Of a DNA stretch of 64,000 nt, positions 8,594-17,164 are shown in pieces (the stretch's first letter is position 1; each line of letters starts with the position of its first letter). Below the pieces are notes generated by a model that had not been told where the DNA came from, did no database searches, and saw only the letters and a list, made by a program, of their open reading frames with translations. Location: positions 1 through 64,000 of the forward strand of contig NZ_JABXYX010000014.1 of assembly GCF_017982655.1 (NCBI RefSeq), written 5' to 3'. Position numbers and translations under genes: made by a program. The stretch comes from Brasilonema sp. CT11. GTDB lineage: Bacteria; Cyanobacteriota; Cyanobacteriia; Cyanobacteriales; Nostocaceae.

Positions 8594-9034
8594 ATGAAGA
8601 TGCCTGGGCGATTTCAAATTGTTCCCGCAGCATTAACGATGAGCTTAGTTTTCACCAATGCTCATTTGGCTGAGGCGCAAGTTGTGCAAATTACTTCTAG
8701 TTTGCAGCCAGATCCGCTGATTGTGAATGGTACGTCCGGCGGATCAGTTTCAAGTAAGTGTGGCAATATTGCCACTAAACCCAATCAAGTGATACAGGTG
8801 AAAGAATCACTACCCTATCTGCGGTTAACAGTTGAAACTGGGGGACAACCAACTCTATTAATTCATGGTCCAGGAGGACACTTTTGTGTGTTGGCAGATA
8901 AGTACTCTGGGGGCAAGCCGGAAATTTCTGGTTATTGGCAGGCAGGAAATTACTCTTTATATGTAGGAGAATTATCTAGAGGACAGTATAACTATACTCT
9001 ATCAATTTCGCAACAAAAGATACCTAAAAAATAA
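8594..9034 (+). CDS. Exported hypothetical protein
   Basis: 146 residues with a signal peptide (MKMPGRFQIVPAALTMSLVF, cleavage near AEAQ). The mature domain is beta-rich with two Cys (SSKCGN and GHFCVL) that could form a disulfide, and motifs such as LRLTVETGGQPTLLIHGPGG and AGNYSLYVGE. These resemble the small cyanobacterial periplasmic domains that look like pre-peptidase or bacterial sandwich folds. No enzymatic residues are evident. It is transcribed alone, divergent from the 113-aa membrane gene. Confidence 0.7.
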   Translation: MKMPGRFQIVPAALTMSLVFTNAHLAEAQVVQITSSLQPDPLIVNGTSGGSVSSKCGNIATKPNQVIQVKESLPYLRLTVETGGQPTLLIHGPGGHFCVLADKYSGGKPEISGYWQAGNYSLYVGELSRGQYNYTLSISQQKIPKK

Positions 9035-9150
9035 CCAAGAGTTTAGAATTGTAAGTAGCCTTCATAGGCATTTGCCCACGAGCGTCAATGAATATATTTC
9101 CCCTCAATCTCTCCCTCCTATTAACTTTTTCGTCGTAAGTCCCAAAGCTC

Positions 9151-9172
9151 TGCGGGGGAAGCTTCCCCCGCA
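9151..9172. repeat. 22-bp perfect GC-rich palindrome
   Basis: Half-site TGCGGGGGAAG. It lies in the 271-bp gap between the converging 146-aa gene and the chorismate mutase gene, so it may help end both transcripts. It lacks a U-tract. Similar palindromes are common in cyanobacterial intergenic DNA. Confidence 0.5.
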
Positions 9173-9305
9173 AGACTTTGTCGCACTATAACGGTGCTTC
9201 GACCCAACGACCACGCTCAGGGCATCGCTGCGCTCAGCAACAACTCCGTTTAGTGTCGGGATATAAGACGGGAGGCGAGGCGGTTTGATTTTGTCTCCAT
9301 CTTCT

Positions 9306-9977
9306 CTACAAAGAAACTTTTTCACAGGAAGCCTCTTTGACTTCGAGCATTGGTGCAAGAGCAGTACGTTGTACTTCTTGGCTAATGCCATTTCCACGGA
9401 GAATAATTGAAGCGCGTGACTGAAGAAAATCTCGTACTGCTGGACAACCAAGGGATGGCATCAGTTCTGCCAATACAGGAAGAAATGCTACATTCAATTT
9501 GTCTAGAGATGGTCTCAAAGTTTGATTCAAGTCTGGAACGTTAGTAAAATTTTTCACTCCAAGCTTTTGCCAAGTTTGAAAATCAGCTTGCTGGATTTGC
9601 TTTCCGGCTTCTATCTGTCCTCGAAAAAAAACTGCAACTGTATCGGGTTGGAGATTATAAGTTATTGCCTGCTGCTGTATTTTTGTTATTAGTTCTTGTT
9701 CTCGTTGACGGTCTTCAATAGGGCGTTTCTGATTCCATTTCCAGCGAGCAACATCATGAGCAATCATCAACCTCTGCTGCATGAGTTGAAGCAATTTGTT
9801 AATTTGTACCTGTTGGCGTGCAGCTACATTATTTACCGGACTCAGTTGTGGTTGTGGATTTTGAGAGAGCAAATGAGATTTTAAGTACCCAGCAACTACT
9901 GCACTGCTGAAGAACAGTCCAAGGAAAATCAGAGTTGCTTGCAACAGGACACCCTTTCGGGAATGATTTGCTGTCAT
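9306..9977 (-). CDS. aroQ: Secreted chorismate mutase, AroQ-gamma type
   Basis: 223 residues with an N-terminal signal or anchor segment (LLQATLIFLGLFFSSAVVAGY, about 11-31). The mature region matches AroQ-gamma, the exported chorismate mutase class known from Mycobacterium and Yersinia: QRLMIAHDVARWKWNQKRP (catalytic-type Arg and Lys), PIEDRQREQEL and FFRGQIEAGKQIQ. The reaction is chorismate to prephenate. Extra-cytoplasmic versions have unclear physiological roles. Two Cys in the C-terminal part (GCPAV and SCEKV) could form the disulfide seen in the mycobacterial enzyme. The gene stands alone, divergent from the ABC-F gene. Assigned from motif memory, not an alignment. Confidence 0.75.
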   Translation of the reverse strand: MTANHSRKGVLLQATLIFLGLFFSSAVVAGYLKSHLLSQNPQPQLSPVNNVAARQQVQINKLLQLMQQRLMIAHDVARWKWNQKRPIEDRQREQELITKIQQQAITYNLQPDTVAVFFRGQIEAGKQIQQADFQTWQKLGVKNFTNVPDLNQTLRPSLDKLNVAFLPVLAELMPSLGCPAVRDFLQSRASIILRGNGISQEVQRTALAPMLEVKEASCEKVSL

Positions 9978-10348
9978 CGCTGGTACCAGAAATTGATGAT
10001 GAACTACGCTGTTGTCCTATCCTCGGTTGAGAGTGGAGTTTCCGCAATCTCTTCCGAGGTGAACTGAAATTTTTGACCTGGTAGTTGGAATGTGAAGTAC
10101 CCCATCTTGCCTATGCCTGACGACACGCTGCGCGTTCGCCGCAAGGTGCGCCATTTCCATTATTTTAGCTGCAAGCGATCATAGAAATTCATAGCAAAAT
10201 CAAATCTTGTCATTTTGGAAACAAGTATCAAAAACTTCTATCTGTTGAGGAATTGACGAGCAAGAATTTTCAGTTAAATTTTGTTAAGATTGGATTCAAT
10301 ATAATTACTTCCGCCCTATCTATCAATTGCCTACCTTGGAGACACCTC
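9978..10348. other. Divergent promoter region of chorismate mutase and ABC-F genes
   Basis: 371-bp gap. It includes a short dispersed GC-rich repeat around 10120-10155 (CGCTGCGCGTTCGCCGCAAG type). An in-frame TTG at 10253 could extend the ABC-F gene, but the residues it would add do not resemble an ABC-F N-terminus. Confidence 0.5.
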
Positions 10349-12043
10349 ATGCTGCGACTTGAACATATCAGTAAAATTTATCCCACAGGCGAAGTTCTCA
10401 AGGATGTCAACTGGGAAGTTAAAGCAGGCGATCGCATTGGTTTAGTCGGTGTCAATGGTGCCGGAAAATCCACCCAACTCAAAATTATTACAGGGGAAAC
10501 TGAACCCACGTCTGGCGAAATCATTCGTCCTGCCAGCTTACACATAGCTTACCTCAATCAAGAGTTTGAAGTCGAACCCACTCGCACTGTTAGAGAAGAA
10601 TTTTGGACGGTTTTTAAAGAAGCTAACGCTGTGCAGCTGTCTTTAGCGCAGGTGATGCGAGATATGGAAAGCGCAACTCCAGAGGAACTGGATAAACTGA
10701 TTAATAAGTTAGATCGCTTACAACGGCAGTTTGAAGCATTAGATGGCTACATCTTGGACACACGAATTGGGAAGATTTTACCAGAGATGGGGTTTGGGCT
10801 AGAAGATGGCGATCGCCTTGTGAGTGCTTTTAGTGGCGGTTGGCAAATGCGAATGGGTTTGGGCAAAATTCTTTTGCAAGAACCTGACTTATTACTATTA
10901 GACGAGCCAACAAACCATTTAGATTTAGAAACAATTGAGTGGTTAGAAAATTATCTCAAGGGGCTGAATACCCCAATGGTGATAGTTTCCCATGACCGCG
11001 AGTTCCTTGACCGTTTGTGCACGCAAATTGTGGAAACAGAACGCGGTGTTTCCAGCACCTACCTTGGCAATTATTCAGCATATTTGCAACAAAAAGCGGA
11101 AAGTCAAACAGCGCAACTTTCGGCTTACGAACGCCAGCAAAAAGAATTAGATAAACAACAAGCTTTTGTTGATAGGTTCCGCGCTAGTGCGACTCGCAGT
11201 ACCCAGGCAAAAAGCCGAGAAAAACAACTGGAAAAAGTTGAACGCATCCAAGCACCTACAGATGATTTAAGAACGCTGCACTTCCGTTTTCCCCCTGCGC
11301 CCCGTAGTGGACGTGAGGTAGTGAATATCAAGGATTTAACTCACGTCTATGATGATAAAATTTTATTTTTGGGTGGAAATCTTTTCATAGAAAAGGGCGA
11401 TCGCATTGCTTTTCTTGCTCCTAATGGTGCAGGCAAATCCACTTTGTTACGCCTGATCATGGGTGTTGAAGAACCTACAGAAGGAGCAGTGACATTGGGT
11501 GAACACAATGTTCTTCCTGGATACTTTGAGCAAAACCAAGCTGAAGCTTTGGATTTGAAAAAAACTGTTATGGAAACTATCCATGACGAAGTTCCTGATT
11601 GGAAAAATGAAGAAGTTCGCACCCTCTTAGGAAGATTTCTCTTCAGCGGTGATACTGTGTTCAAAGCAGTGGCGGCATTAAGTGGAGGTGAAAAAGCACG
11701 TCTTGCCTTAGCAAAAATGCTGTTACAACCAGCCAATTTATTAATACTAGATGAGCCTACTAACCATTTAGACATTCCAGCAAAAGAAATGTTGGAAGAA
11801 GCAATTCAAAACTATGATGGCACAGTACTTGTTGTTTCTCATGACCGTTATTTCATTTCCAAGGTAGCAAACAAAATTGTGGAAATCAGGGAAGGAGATT
11901 TCCGCGTCTACTTAGGAGATTACCACTATTACTTAGATAAAATAGCAGAGGAAAAAGAAGAAGCAAGATTAGCAGCAATTGCTGCTGAAAAAGCTGCCAA
12001 AAAAGCTGCTAAAGCAGGAAAAAGTGGCACAAAAAAGAAATGA
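10349..12043 (+). CDS. ABC-F family ATP-binding protein (Uup/EttA-like)
   Basis: 564 residues from the ATG at 10349, chosen over the upstream TTG at 10253 because GGAG lies 7 bases before it and the sequence starts MLRLEHISKIYP like other ABC-F proteins. It has two nucleotide-binding domains in tandem: Walker A GVNGAGKST and APNGAGKST, signatures FSGGWQMRM and LSGGEKARL, and Walker B LLLLDEPTNHLD and LLILDEPTNHLD. A charged linker joins them. There are no transmembrane segments, as expected for this soluble class that acts on ribosomes rather than in transport. The C-terminal tail is Lys/Ala-rich (AAEKAAKKAAKAGKSG). It is probably a translation factor; the exact subfamily is not determined. 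Confidence 0.92.
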   Translation: MLRLEHISKIYPTGEVLKDVNWEVKAGDRIGLVGVNGAGKSTQLKIITGETEPTSGEIIRPASLHIAYLNQEFEVEPTRTVREEFWTVFKEANAVQLSLAQVMRDMESATPEELDKLINKLDRLQRQFEALDGYILDTRIGKILPEMGFGLEDGDRLVSAFSGGWQMRMGLGKILLQEPDLLLLDEPTNHLDLETIEWLENYLKGLNTPMVIVSHDREFLDRLCTQIVETERGVSSTYLGNYSAYLQQKAESQTAQLSAYERQQKELDKQQAFVDRFRASATRSTQAKSREKQLEKVERIQAPTDDLRTLHFRFPPAPRSGREVVNIKDLTHVYDDKILFLGGNLFIEKGDRIAFLAPNGAGKSTLLRLIMGVEEPTEGAVTLGEHNVLPGYFEQNQAEALDLKKTVMETIHDEVPDWKNEEVRTLLGRFLFSGDTVFKAVAALSGGEKARLALAKMLLQPANLLILDEPTNHLDIPAKEMLEEAIQNYDGTVLVVSHDRYFISKVANKIVEIREGDFRVYLGDYHYYLDKIAEEKEEARLAAIAAEKAAKKAAKAGKSGTKKK

Positions 12044-12462
12044 TATGTGTGTTTAGTAGTCCGAAGTCATTCATGAAAATTTGTGGAGTGTGTCTGAGAT
12101 TTGTGTACTTTGTAATCGCCTGCAATTAGCTGGGCGTTTGCCCGAATCGTGCGGCGAACAGCGTAGCAGTCGTCCTCGTCGCACAAAAAGTTTTCATTCG
12201 CTTTGCGAGACTGGCGATCACACGCAAAGCGACACCCTGCTTTAAGCGCCTCAATTCAAAAATTCGCAATTCAAATAGGATTACTGTAGATAATCCAGCA
12301 ATCCAAACATCACAAGAAATTACCAAAGATAAACAAAGTTTAAGAATTGTCTAAAAGCCCACAGTTATGCAAAAAAAGTAGGTCATAAGCAGAAATTCAC
12401 TTGCGGCTGCTATTAGCAATGGTATCATTCGAGTATTACAAAAAGTAAAGGGCAGTTTTACT
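12044..12462. other. Intergenic region upstream of gpmI
   Basis: 419 bp with a short GC-rich dispersed repeat near 12130-12240 and AT-rich sequence before the gene. AAAGGGCAG lies about 12 bases before the gpmI start. No other feature is seen. Confidence 0.5.
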
Positions 12463-14061
12463 ATGACCAAGGCACCTATTGCTCCCGTGGTGCTAGTCAT
12501 TTTAGACGGATGGGGCTACTGCGAGGAGAGTCATGGAAACGCTATTGCTGTTGCAAACACTCCGGTGATGGATAGCTTATGGGCGGCTTATCCCCACACC
12601 CTCATCCGAACATCAGGGAAAGCGGTGGGGTTACCAGAAGGTCAAATGGGCAACTCGGAAGTTGGTCATTTGAACATAGGCGCTGGTAGAATTGTCCCCC
12701 AAGAACTAGTACGAATCTCAGACGCAGTAGAAGACGGTTCCATTCTCAGAAATCCAGCACTAGTGAAGATTTGCCAGGAAGTTTATAGTCGAAATGGCAA
12801 GCTGCATCTGGTTGGGCTAACTTCTGAGGGTGGAGTGCATTCGCACATCACTCATCTATTCGGACTACTTGACTTAGCAAAAATTCAGGGAATATCCCAA
12901 GTTTGCATACACGCCATTACTGATGGGCGTGACACCACTCCCACTGAAGGAGTGAAAGCATTGGGGCTTCTTCAAGACTATATCGACCGTATAGGCGTCG
13001 GGCGCATAGTGACAGTTAGCGGTCGCTATTACGCGATGGATCGCGATCGCCGTTGGGATCGAGTTAAACGCGCTTACGACGTGATGACGCAGGATGGGCT
13101 TGGAAATGGTCAAACAGCTGTAGAAGTCCTACAAGCATCCTATGCAGAACGTTTGACGGACGAATTCGTGCTCCCAGTTAGAATAGCACCAGGTGCAATC
13201 GAACCAGGAGACGGAGTCATCTTTTTTAACTTCCGCCCCGACAGATCAAGACAACTGAGCCAAGCTCTTGTCAATCCAGAATTTAACGGTTTTGAAAGAC
13301 AGCAAATCACCCCACTGTCTTTTGTTACCTTTACACAGTATGACCCAGAATTACGAGTTGGGGTTGCTTTTGAACCGCAAAATTTGAGTAATATTCTTGG
13401 GGAAGTCATTTCCAAGCATGATTTAAAGCAGCTTCGGACAGCAGAAACAGAAAAATACGCTCACGTCACTTACTTCTTCAATGGGGGTCTGGAAGAACCT
13501 TTTGAAGGAGAAGACCGACTATTGATAAGCTCTCCGATGGTGCCAACTTATGATAGTGCTCCTGCAATGTCAGCACAAGCAGTGACAGACGTGGCGATCG
13601 CTGCAATTGAAAAGCGCGTATACTCGCTTGTTGTCATCAACTATGCCAACCCAGACATGGTAGGACACACAGGTAACATCCAAGCGACGGTTAAAGCGGT
13701 TGAGACAGTTGACCAGTGTTTGGGTCGCCTACTCTCCGGTATTGGTAAAGTCGGGGGGACAGCAATTATAACTGCTGACCACGGTAACGCCGAGCATATG
13801 CTAGATAGTAACGGGAATCCCTGGACAGCGCACACGACCAACTTAGTTCCCCTGATTTTAGTCGAAGGTGAAAAAGCCAAAATCCCAGGACATGGTACAG
13901 ATGTCGCCTTGCGGAGTGATGGTAAGCTATCCGACATTGCACCAACAATTTTGGATATTCTACAACTACCTCAACCAATAGAAATGACAGGGCGATCGCT
14001 ACTGCAAAACGCCGAGTATGACGTGCAACTTTCTCGCACTCCTGTACAACTGGCGATGTGA
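12463..14061 (+). CDS. gpmI: 2,3-bisphosphoglycerate-independent phosphoglycerate mutase
   Basis: 532 residues, the normal length. It interconverts 3- and 2-phosphoglycerate in glycolysis, using two Mn2+ ions and a phosphoserine intermediate. Visible motifs are VVLVILDGWGY at the first metal site, MGNSEVGHLNIGAGR with the catalytic Ser, HAITDGRDT, YYAMDRDRRWDR and FNFRPDRSRQL for substrate binding, and NYANPDMVGHTG plus ADHGNAEHM for the C-terminal metal ligands. All are present. The gene ends at an intrinsic-terminator-like hairpin (14069-14117) before secG. Confidence 0.97.
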   Translation: MTKAPIAPVVLVILDGWGYCEESHGNAIAVANTPVMDSLWAAYPHTLIRTSGKAVGLPEGQMGNSEVGHLNIGAGRIVPQELVRISDAVEDGSILRNPALVKICQEVYSRNGKLHLVGLTSEGGVHSHITHLFGLLDLAKIQGISQVCIHAITDGRDTTPTEGVKALGLLQDYIDRIGVGRIVTVSGRYYAMDRDRRWDRVKRAYDVMTQDGLGNGQTAVEVLQASYAERLTDEFVLPVRIAPGAIEPGDGVIFFNFRPDRSRQLSQALVNPEFNGFERQQITPLSFVTFTQYDPELRVGVAFEPQNLSNILGEVISKHDLKQLRTAETEKYAHVTYFFNGGLEEPFEGEDRLLISSPMVPTYDSAPAMSAQAVTDVAIAAIEKRVYSLVVINYANPDMVGHTGNIQATVKAVETVDQCLGRLLSGIGKVGGTAIITADHGNAEHMLDSNGNPWTAHTTNLVPLILVEGEKAKIPGHGTDVALRSDGKLSDIAPTILDILQLPQPIEMTGRSLLQNAEYDVQLSRTPVQLAM

Positions 14062-14068
14062 AATAGTG

Positions 14069-14117
14069 AAGAATGATGAATTATGTAAAGAAACAAAACT
14101 CATAATTCATCATTCTT
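14069..14117 (+). terminator. Terminator-like hairpin after gpmI
   Basis: AAGAATGATGAATTATG (14069-14085) pairs exactly with 14101-14117, followed by AATTTTTAAT. It lies 7 bases after the gpmI stop codon. The stem is AT-rich, so the efficiency is uncertain. Confidence 0.6.
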
Positions 14118-14181
14118 AATTTTTAATCTATAATGAAGAATTGGTCTATCTTAAACTCGCTCATCAACTATATTAGCTATC

Positions 14182-14415
14182 ATGACCATTGTTAACGTCG
14201 TAGAATTTATTTGGGCACTTTCCGCTGTTGGTCTCATTGTTTTGGTTTTGCTACATAGTCCCAAAGGTGATGGCATTGGAGCCATTGGTGGACAAGCCCA
14301 GCTGTTCAGCAGCGCTAAGAGTGCAGAAAATACATTAAACCGAGTGACTTGGGCACTCACAGCCATTTTTCTTGGTTTAACTGTGGTTTTAAGTGCTGGT
14401 TGGCTCCCTAAATAA
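14182..14415 (+). CDS. secG: Preprotein translocase subunit SecG
   Basis: 77 residues, typical SecG length. It has two hydrophobic helices (about 5-24, and 51-72 with AIFLGLTVVLSAGWLP) and the conserved loop between them (LLHSPKGDGIGAIGGQAQLF, with the GDG-IG pattern). SecG is the accessory subunit of the SecYEG channel in the cytoplasmic or thylakoid membrane. It is in the common cyanobacterial position after gpmI. Nine bases separate it from the protease gene downstream, suggesting co-transcription. Confidence 0.93.
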   Translation: MTIVNVVEFIWALSAVGLIVLVLLHSPKGDGIGAIGGQAQLFSSAKSAENTLNRVTWALTAIFLGLTVVLSAGWLPK

Positions 14416-14424
14416 GATGAAGAT

Positions 14425-15252
14425 ATGGGGAGACTAACCCAAAAATTCATATTGAGTACTCCTAAAAGTACTATTAGAACTACCATTACAAAAACTGTAG
14501 TCTTGCAGCGCTTGATTGTCTCACTAGCATTAGCTATTGGTACAGCGCTGCTTATTATTTTGACCACCTTCCAATCCAGCGCCATCCTTGTTACCTCTGC
14601 CTCACCTCCCCTCAAGCCTCATCCACTACCACCAACACTGACGCAGTGGCAAGATAGCACTAACAGCGGTGACTACTTTTCTCAAGTTAGTCCAACCCAA
14701 GTTGGTTATCTGGTTTGGTCGCAGTTTCCCATTCGGGTTTATGTAGAACCAACCCAAGCAGTTAATAGTAAACAGGCAGAAGATTGGGTGAAAACCGTTT
14801 CACAAGCAGTTCAGGAGTGGAGTGTTTATTTGCCTTTGGCGATCGTTGAACAACCCAAAGACGCAGACATTACTATTGTGCGAAAAACTCCACCATTGCA
14901 AACTTCTCCTGATAGTAAAATACTGCGTGCGCGTTCTGCTCAAACGACTTATGAAATGTACGTTAGCAAAAATAATCTTTTATCTCACCGCTTCACGATT
15001 TTGTTGAGTCCTAGCCAAACAGGACAGTATCTCCTTGCAGCCACTCGCCACGAATTTGGTCATGCATTAGGAATATGGGGACATAGTCCGCTGCCAAGCG
15101 ATGCTTTATACTTTTCTCAGGTTCGCAACTCGCCGCCGATTTCTACTAGAGATGTAAATACCTTAAAGCGGGTTTATGAACAGCCAACGAGTTTGGGATG
15201 GTCTGTAGGAAACTCCTCTGGACTACAACAGGAGCTACTTACTAACAAGTAA
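14425..15252 (+). CDS. Membrane-anchored zinc metalloprotease (matrixin-like)
   Basis: 275 residues. An N-terminal hydrophobic anchor (about 31-54, LIVSLALAIGTALLIILTTF) precedes an extracytoplasmic domain ending with the zinc motif HEFGHALGIWGHS at residues 209-221. This gives the HExxHxxGxxH pattern with catalytic Glu210. The upstream strand ADITIVRK and the W...VY pattern also fit M10-type peptidases. Substrate unknown. It is likely cotranscribed with secG (9-bp gap). Confidence 0.82.
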   Translation: MGRLTQKFILSTPKSTIRTTITKTVVLQRLIVSLALAIGTALLIILTTFQSSAILVTSASPPLKPHPLPPTLTQWQDSTNSGDYFSQVSPTQVGYLVWSQFPIRVYVEPTQAVNSKQAEDWVKTVSQAVQEWSVYLPLAIVEQPKDADITIVRKTPPLQTSPDSKILRARSAQTTYEMYVSKNNLLSHRFTILLSPSQTGQYLLAATRHEFGHALGIWGHSPLPSDALYFSQVRNSPPISTRDVNTLKRVYEQPTSLGWSVGNSSGLQQELLTNK

Positions 15253-15358
15253 ACTCACAAATAAAACCGGATTTCCATAGCTAAATTTTGTGTCGAAATG
15301 CAGCTCAAAACACAAGAAATAAGATTTAATATTTTTGTGAGCGATTCCCCCGAAATTT

Positions 15359-15565
15359 ATGCTAACTGCATTCATCCTTATCACTTTGGGCACGTTGACT
15401 CAAGTTGTTGTACTTGTAAGTTCCGGAAACAGGCTTCCCCGATTCAACAAAATTTGTTCCACTTGCGGGTATCAAATTCCGCCCTTGGAACGTCCCCCAG
15501 CATTCCATGACTGTCCAGAGTGTGAACGATTGTTCAGTCTTAGTGACTCACTGCCCCGCTTGTAG
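15359..15565 (+). CDS. Small membrane-anchored zinc-ribbon protein
   Basis: 68 residues: a hydrophobic helix (LTAFILITLGTLTQVVVLV, about 2-20) followed by a compact CxxC...CxxC unit (ICSTCGY and DCPECERLF), a rubredoxin-like or zinc-ribbon arrangement with 17 residues between the knuckles. It overlaps the 3' end of the opposing MFS gene by 26 bp. An alternative plus-frame ORF at 15298 overlaps it but shows no such domain. The function is unknown; the Cys pattern makes the ORF credible. Confidence 0.5.
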   Translation: MLTAFILITLGTLTQVVVLVSSGNRLPRFNKICSTCGYQIPPLERPPAFHDCPECERLFSLSDSLPRL

Positions 15566-17153
15566 GTTTGACCTTCTTGAAGAACAGCACCAACAACGCA
15601 CTGGCGAACAGGGCACAACCCATAAAGAAAAAACAGTCATTGAATGCCATGACATTAGCTTCGCGGCGAACTAAGCGATCTATCATCGCGATCGCCTGAT
15701 TTTGTGCCAGTACGGGATCACCAGTGGAGGAACTGAAGAACTGAGTCAGCTGATCGATGCGATCGCGTGTGAGAGGATTTTCCAGCGAAACCGATTCGAC
15801 CAGGCGATTGGAATGAAATTTTTCGCGCATCGATTGCAAAGTAGCTAAGGTTGCGATTCCAATCGATCCACCTAAATTGCGCATCATATTAAATAAGGCA
15901 GAAGCAGAACCAACTTGTTTCGGGTCAATACCTGCTGTGGCGACGCTAGACAAAGGAGTCAAAATTAAGGGCTGACCGCAAGCACGGACGACCTGTGACC
16001 AGATAAGCTGCTCAAGACCAGTCTGTGCCGTCATTGTCGAGTTCATGAAGCAACTGACCCCAAACAAACTCAATCCTATAGTAATCAGTAGCCGCAGGTC
16101 AAATCGCTGCATGAGTTTGGGTACAAAAGGAATGATGAACAACTGGGGAATTCCTGACCACATGATGGTTTCACCAATTCTCATGGCGTTATAGCCCTGA
16201 ATCTGTGCCAGGAAAAGAGGCAATATAAAAACTGAACCGTAGAGTCCCAAACCCGTTGCCGTATTTACAGCCATTGATAAACCGAAATTACGCTGTGCGA
16301 TTAATCGTAAATTGAGCAACGGTTGCTTGCGGGTGAACTGAATCCAAATGAAAATAGGTAAGAAGATTCCTGCTAGTACAGCTGCACGCACAATCTCAAC
16401 AGAACCAAACCAGTCTTTTCGGTTTCCTTCTTCTAGAAAAAACACAAATGATGCCAAACCGATCGCCATTGTTGCAATACCCCACCAATCCCCTTGTTTG
16501 AATAGCTGCAGCTGCATCGGTTTGGGGGCGATGGCATAAGCAACTCCTGCTATCAACAAAATTCCTGGAAGAATGTTCAGATAAAAGATGTATTGCCAAC
16601 TAAAATTATCAGTTAGCCAACCCCCAACAGTAGGACCAACCGAAGGTGCAAAGGTGGCTGTGATTGCAAACAGTGCTAATCCGATGGGCTGTTTCGCTGG
16701 TGGTAAGGTGCTAAGAATGACCGTAAAAGCGATTGGAATCAGAATTCCGCCTGTAAATCCCTGCCCTGCGCGAAACAAAATCATCATTCCTAAATTGGAG
16801 GCAAAGGCACAAGCTATGGAAAAAAACAGAAACAGTGTGGCGTTAACCAACAAATAGCGTCGGACGGAGAACACCTGAGATAACCATCCTGTTAAGGGAA
16901 TCACCACAATTTCCGCCACCAGATAACCTGTCGAGATCCAAGAGCCTTCATCAATAGTGGCACCCAATGCGCCTGTAATATCATTAAGGGAGGCATTGGT
17001 AATTTGAATATCCAGTACTGCCATAAAGGCACCCAGCAGGGTTGCCATGACGCCGATCCAGTCTTTGAGGGATATTTGGTCTGATGGTTTCTGGGAACCA
17101 GACGCAGGCACAGGAGGTCGTCCTTGTTGATTATTGATGCTTGTGCGGTTCAC
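15540..17153 (-). CDS. DHA2-family MFS efflux transporter (EmrB/QacA type)
   Basis: 537 residues with about 14 hydrophobic segments. Signature stretches include LLGAFMAVLDIQITNASL (motif D1 in helix 1 with the conserved Asp), STGYLVAEIVVIPLTGWLS, FRAGQGFTGG and GPTVGGWLTDNFSW (motif C). It exports drugs or lipophilic compounds by proton antiport at the inner membrane. It lies 11 bases downstream of an HlyD-type adaptor on the same strand, forming an EmrA-EmrB-like tripartite pump whose outer-membrane channel is not in the window. The substrate is unknown. Confidence 0.93.
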   Translation of the reverse strand: MNRTSINNQQGRPPVPASGSQKPSDQISLKDWIGVMATLLGAFMAVLDIQITNASLNDITGALGATIDEGSWISTGYLVAEIVVIPLTGWLSQVFSVRRYLLVNATLFLFFSIACAFASNLGMMILFRAGQGFTGGILIPIAFTVILSTLPPAKQPIGLALFAITATFAPSVGPTVGGWLTDNFSWQYIFYLNILPGILLIAGVAYAIAPKPMQLQLFKQGDWWGIATMAIGLASFVFFLEEGNRKDWFGSVEIVRAAVLAGIFLPIFIWIQFTRKQPLLNLRLIAQRNFGLSMAVNTATGLGLYGSVFILPLFLAQIQGYNAMRIGETIMWSGIPQLFIIPFVPKLMQRFDLRLLITIGLSLFGVSCFMNSTMTAQTGLEQLIWSQVVRACGQPLILTPLSSVATAGIDPKQVGSASALFNMMRNLGGSIGIATLATLQSMREKFHSNRLVESVSLENPLTRDRIDQLTQFFSSSTGDPVLAQNQAIAMIDRLVRREANVMAFNDCFFFMGCALFASALLVLFFKKVKPTSGAVSH

Positions 17154-17164
17154 GAACGTTCCCT

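Noticed and set aside
9104-9451. 115-codon minus ORF overlapping the end of the chorismate mutase gene
   Set aside because: It reads a palindromic repeat and another frame of the enzyme gene; no domain.
10253-10348. Upstream TTG start for the ABC-F protein
   Set aside because: The added 32 residues are unlike ABC-F N-termini, and the ATG at 10349 has a ribosome site.
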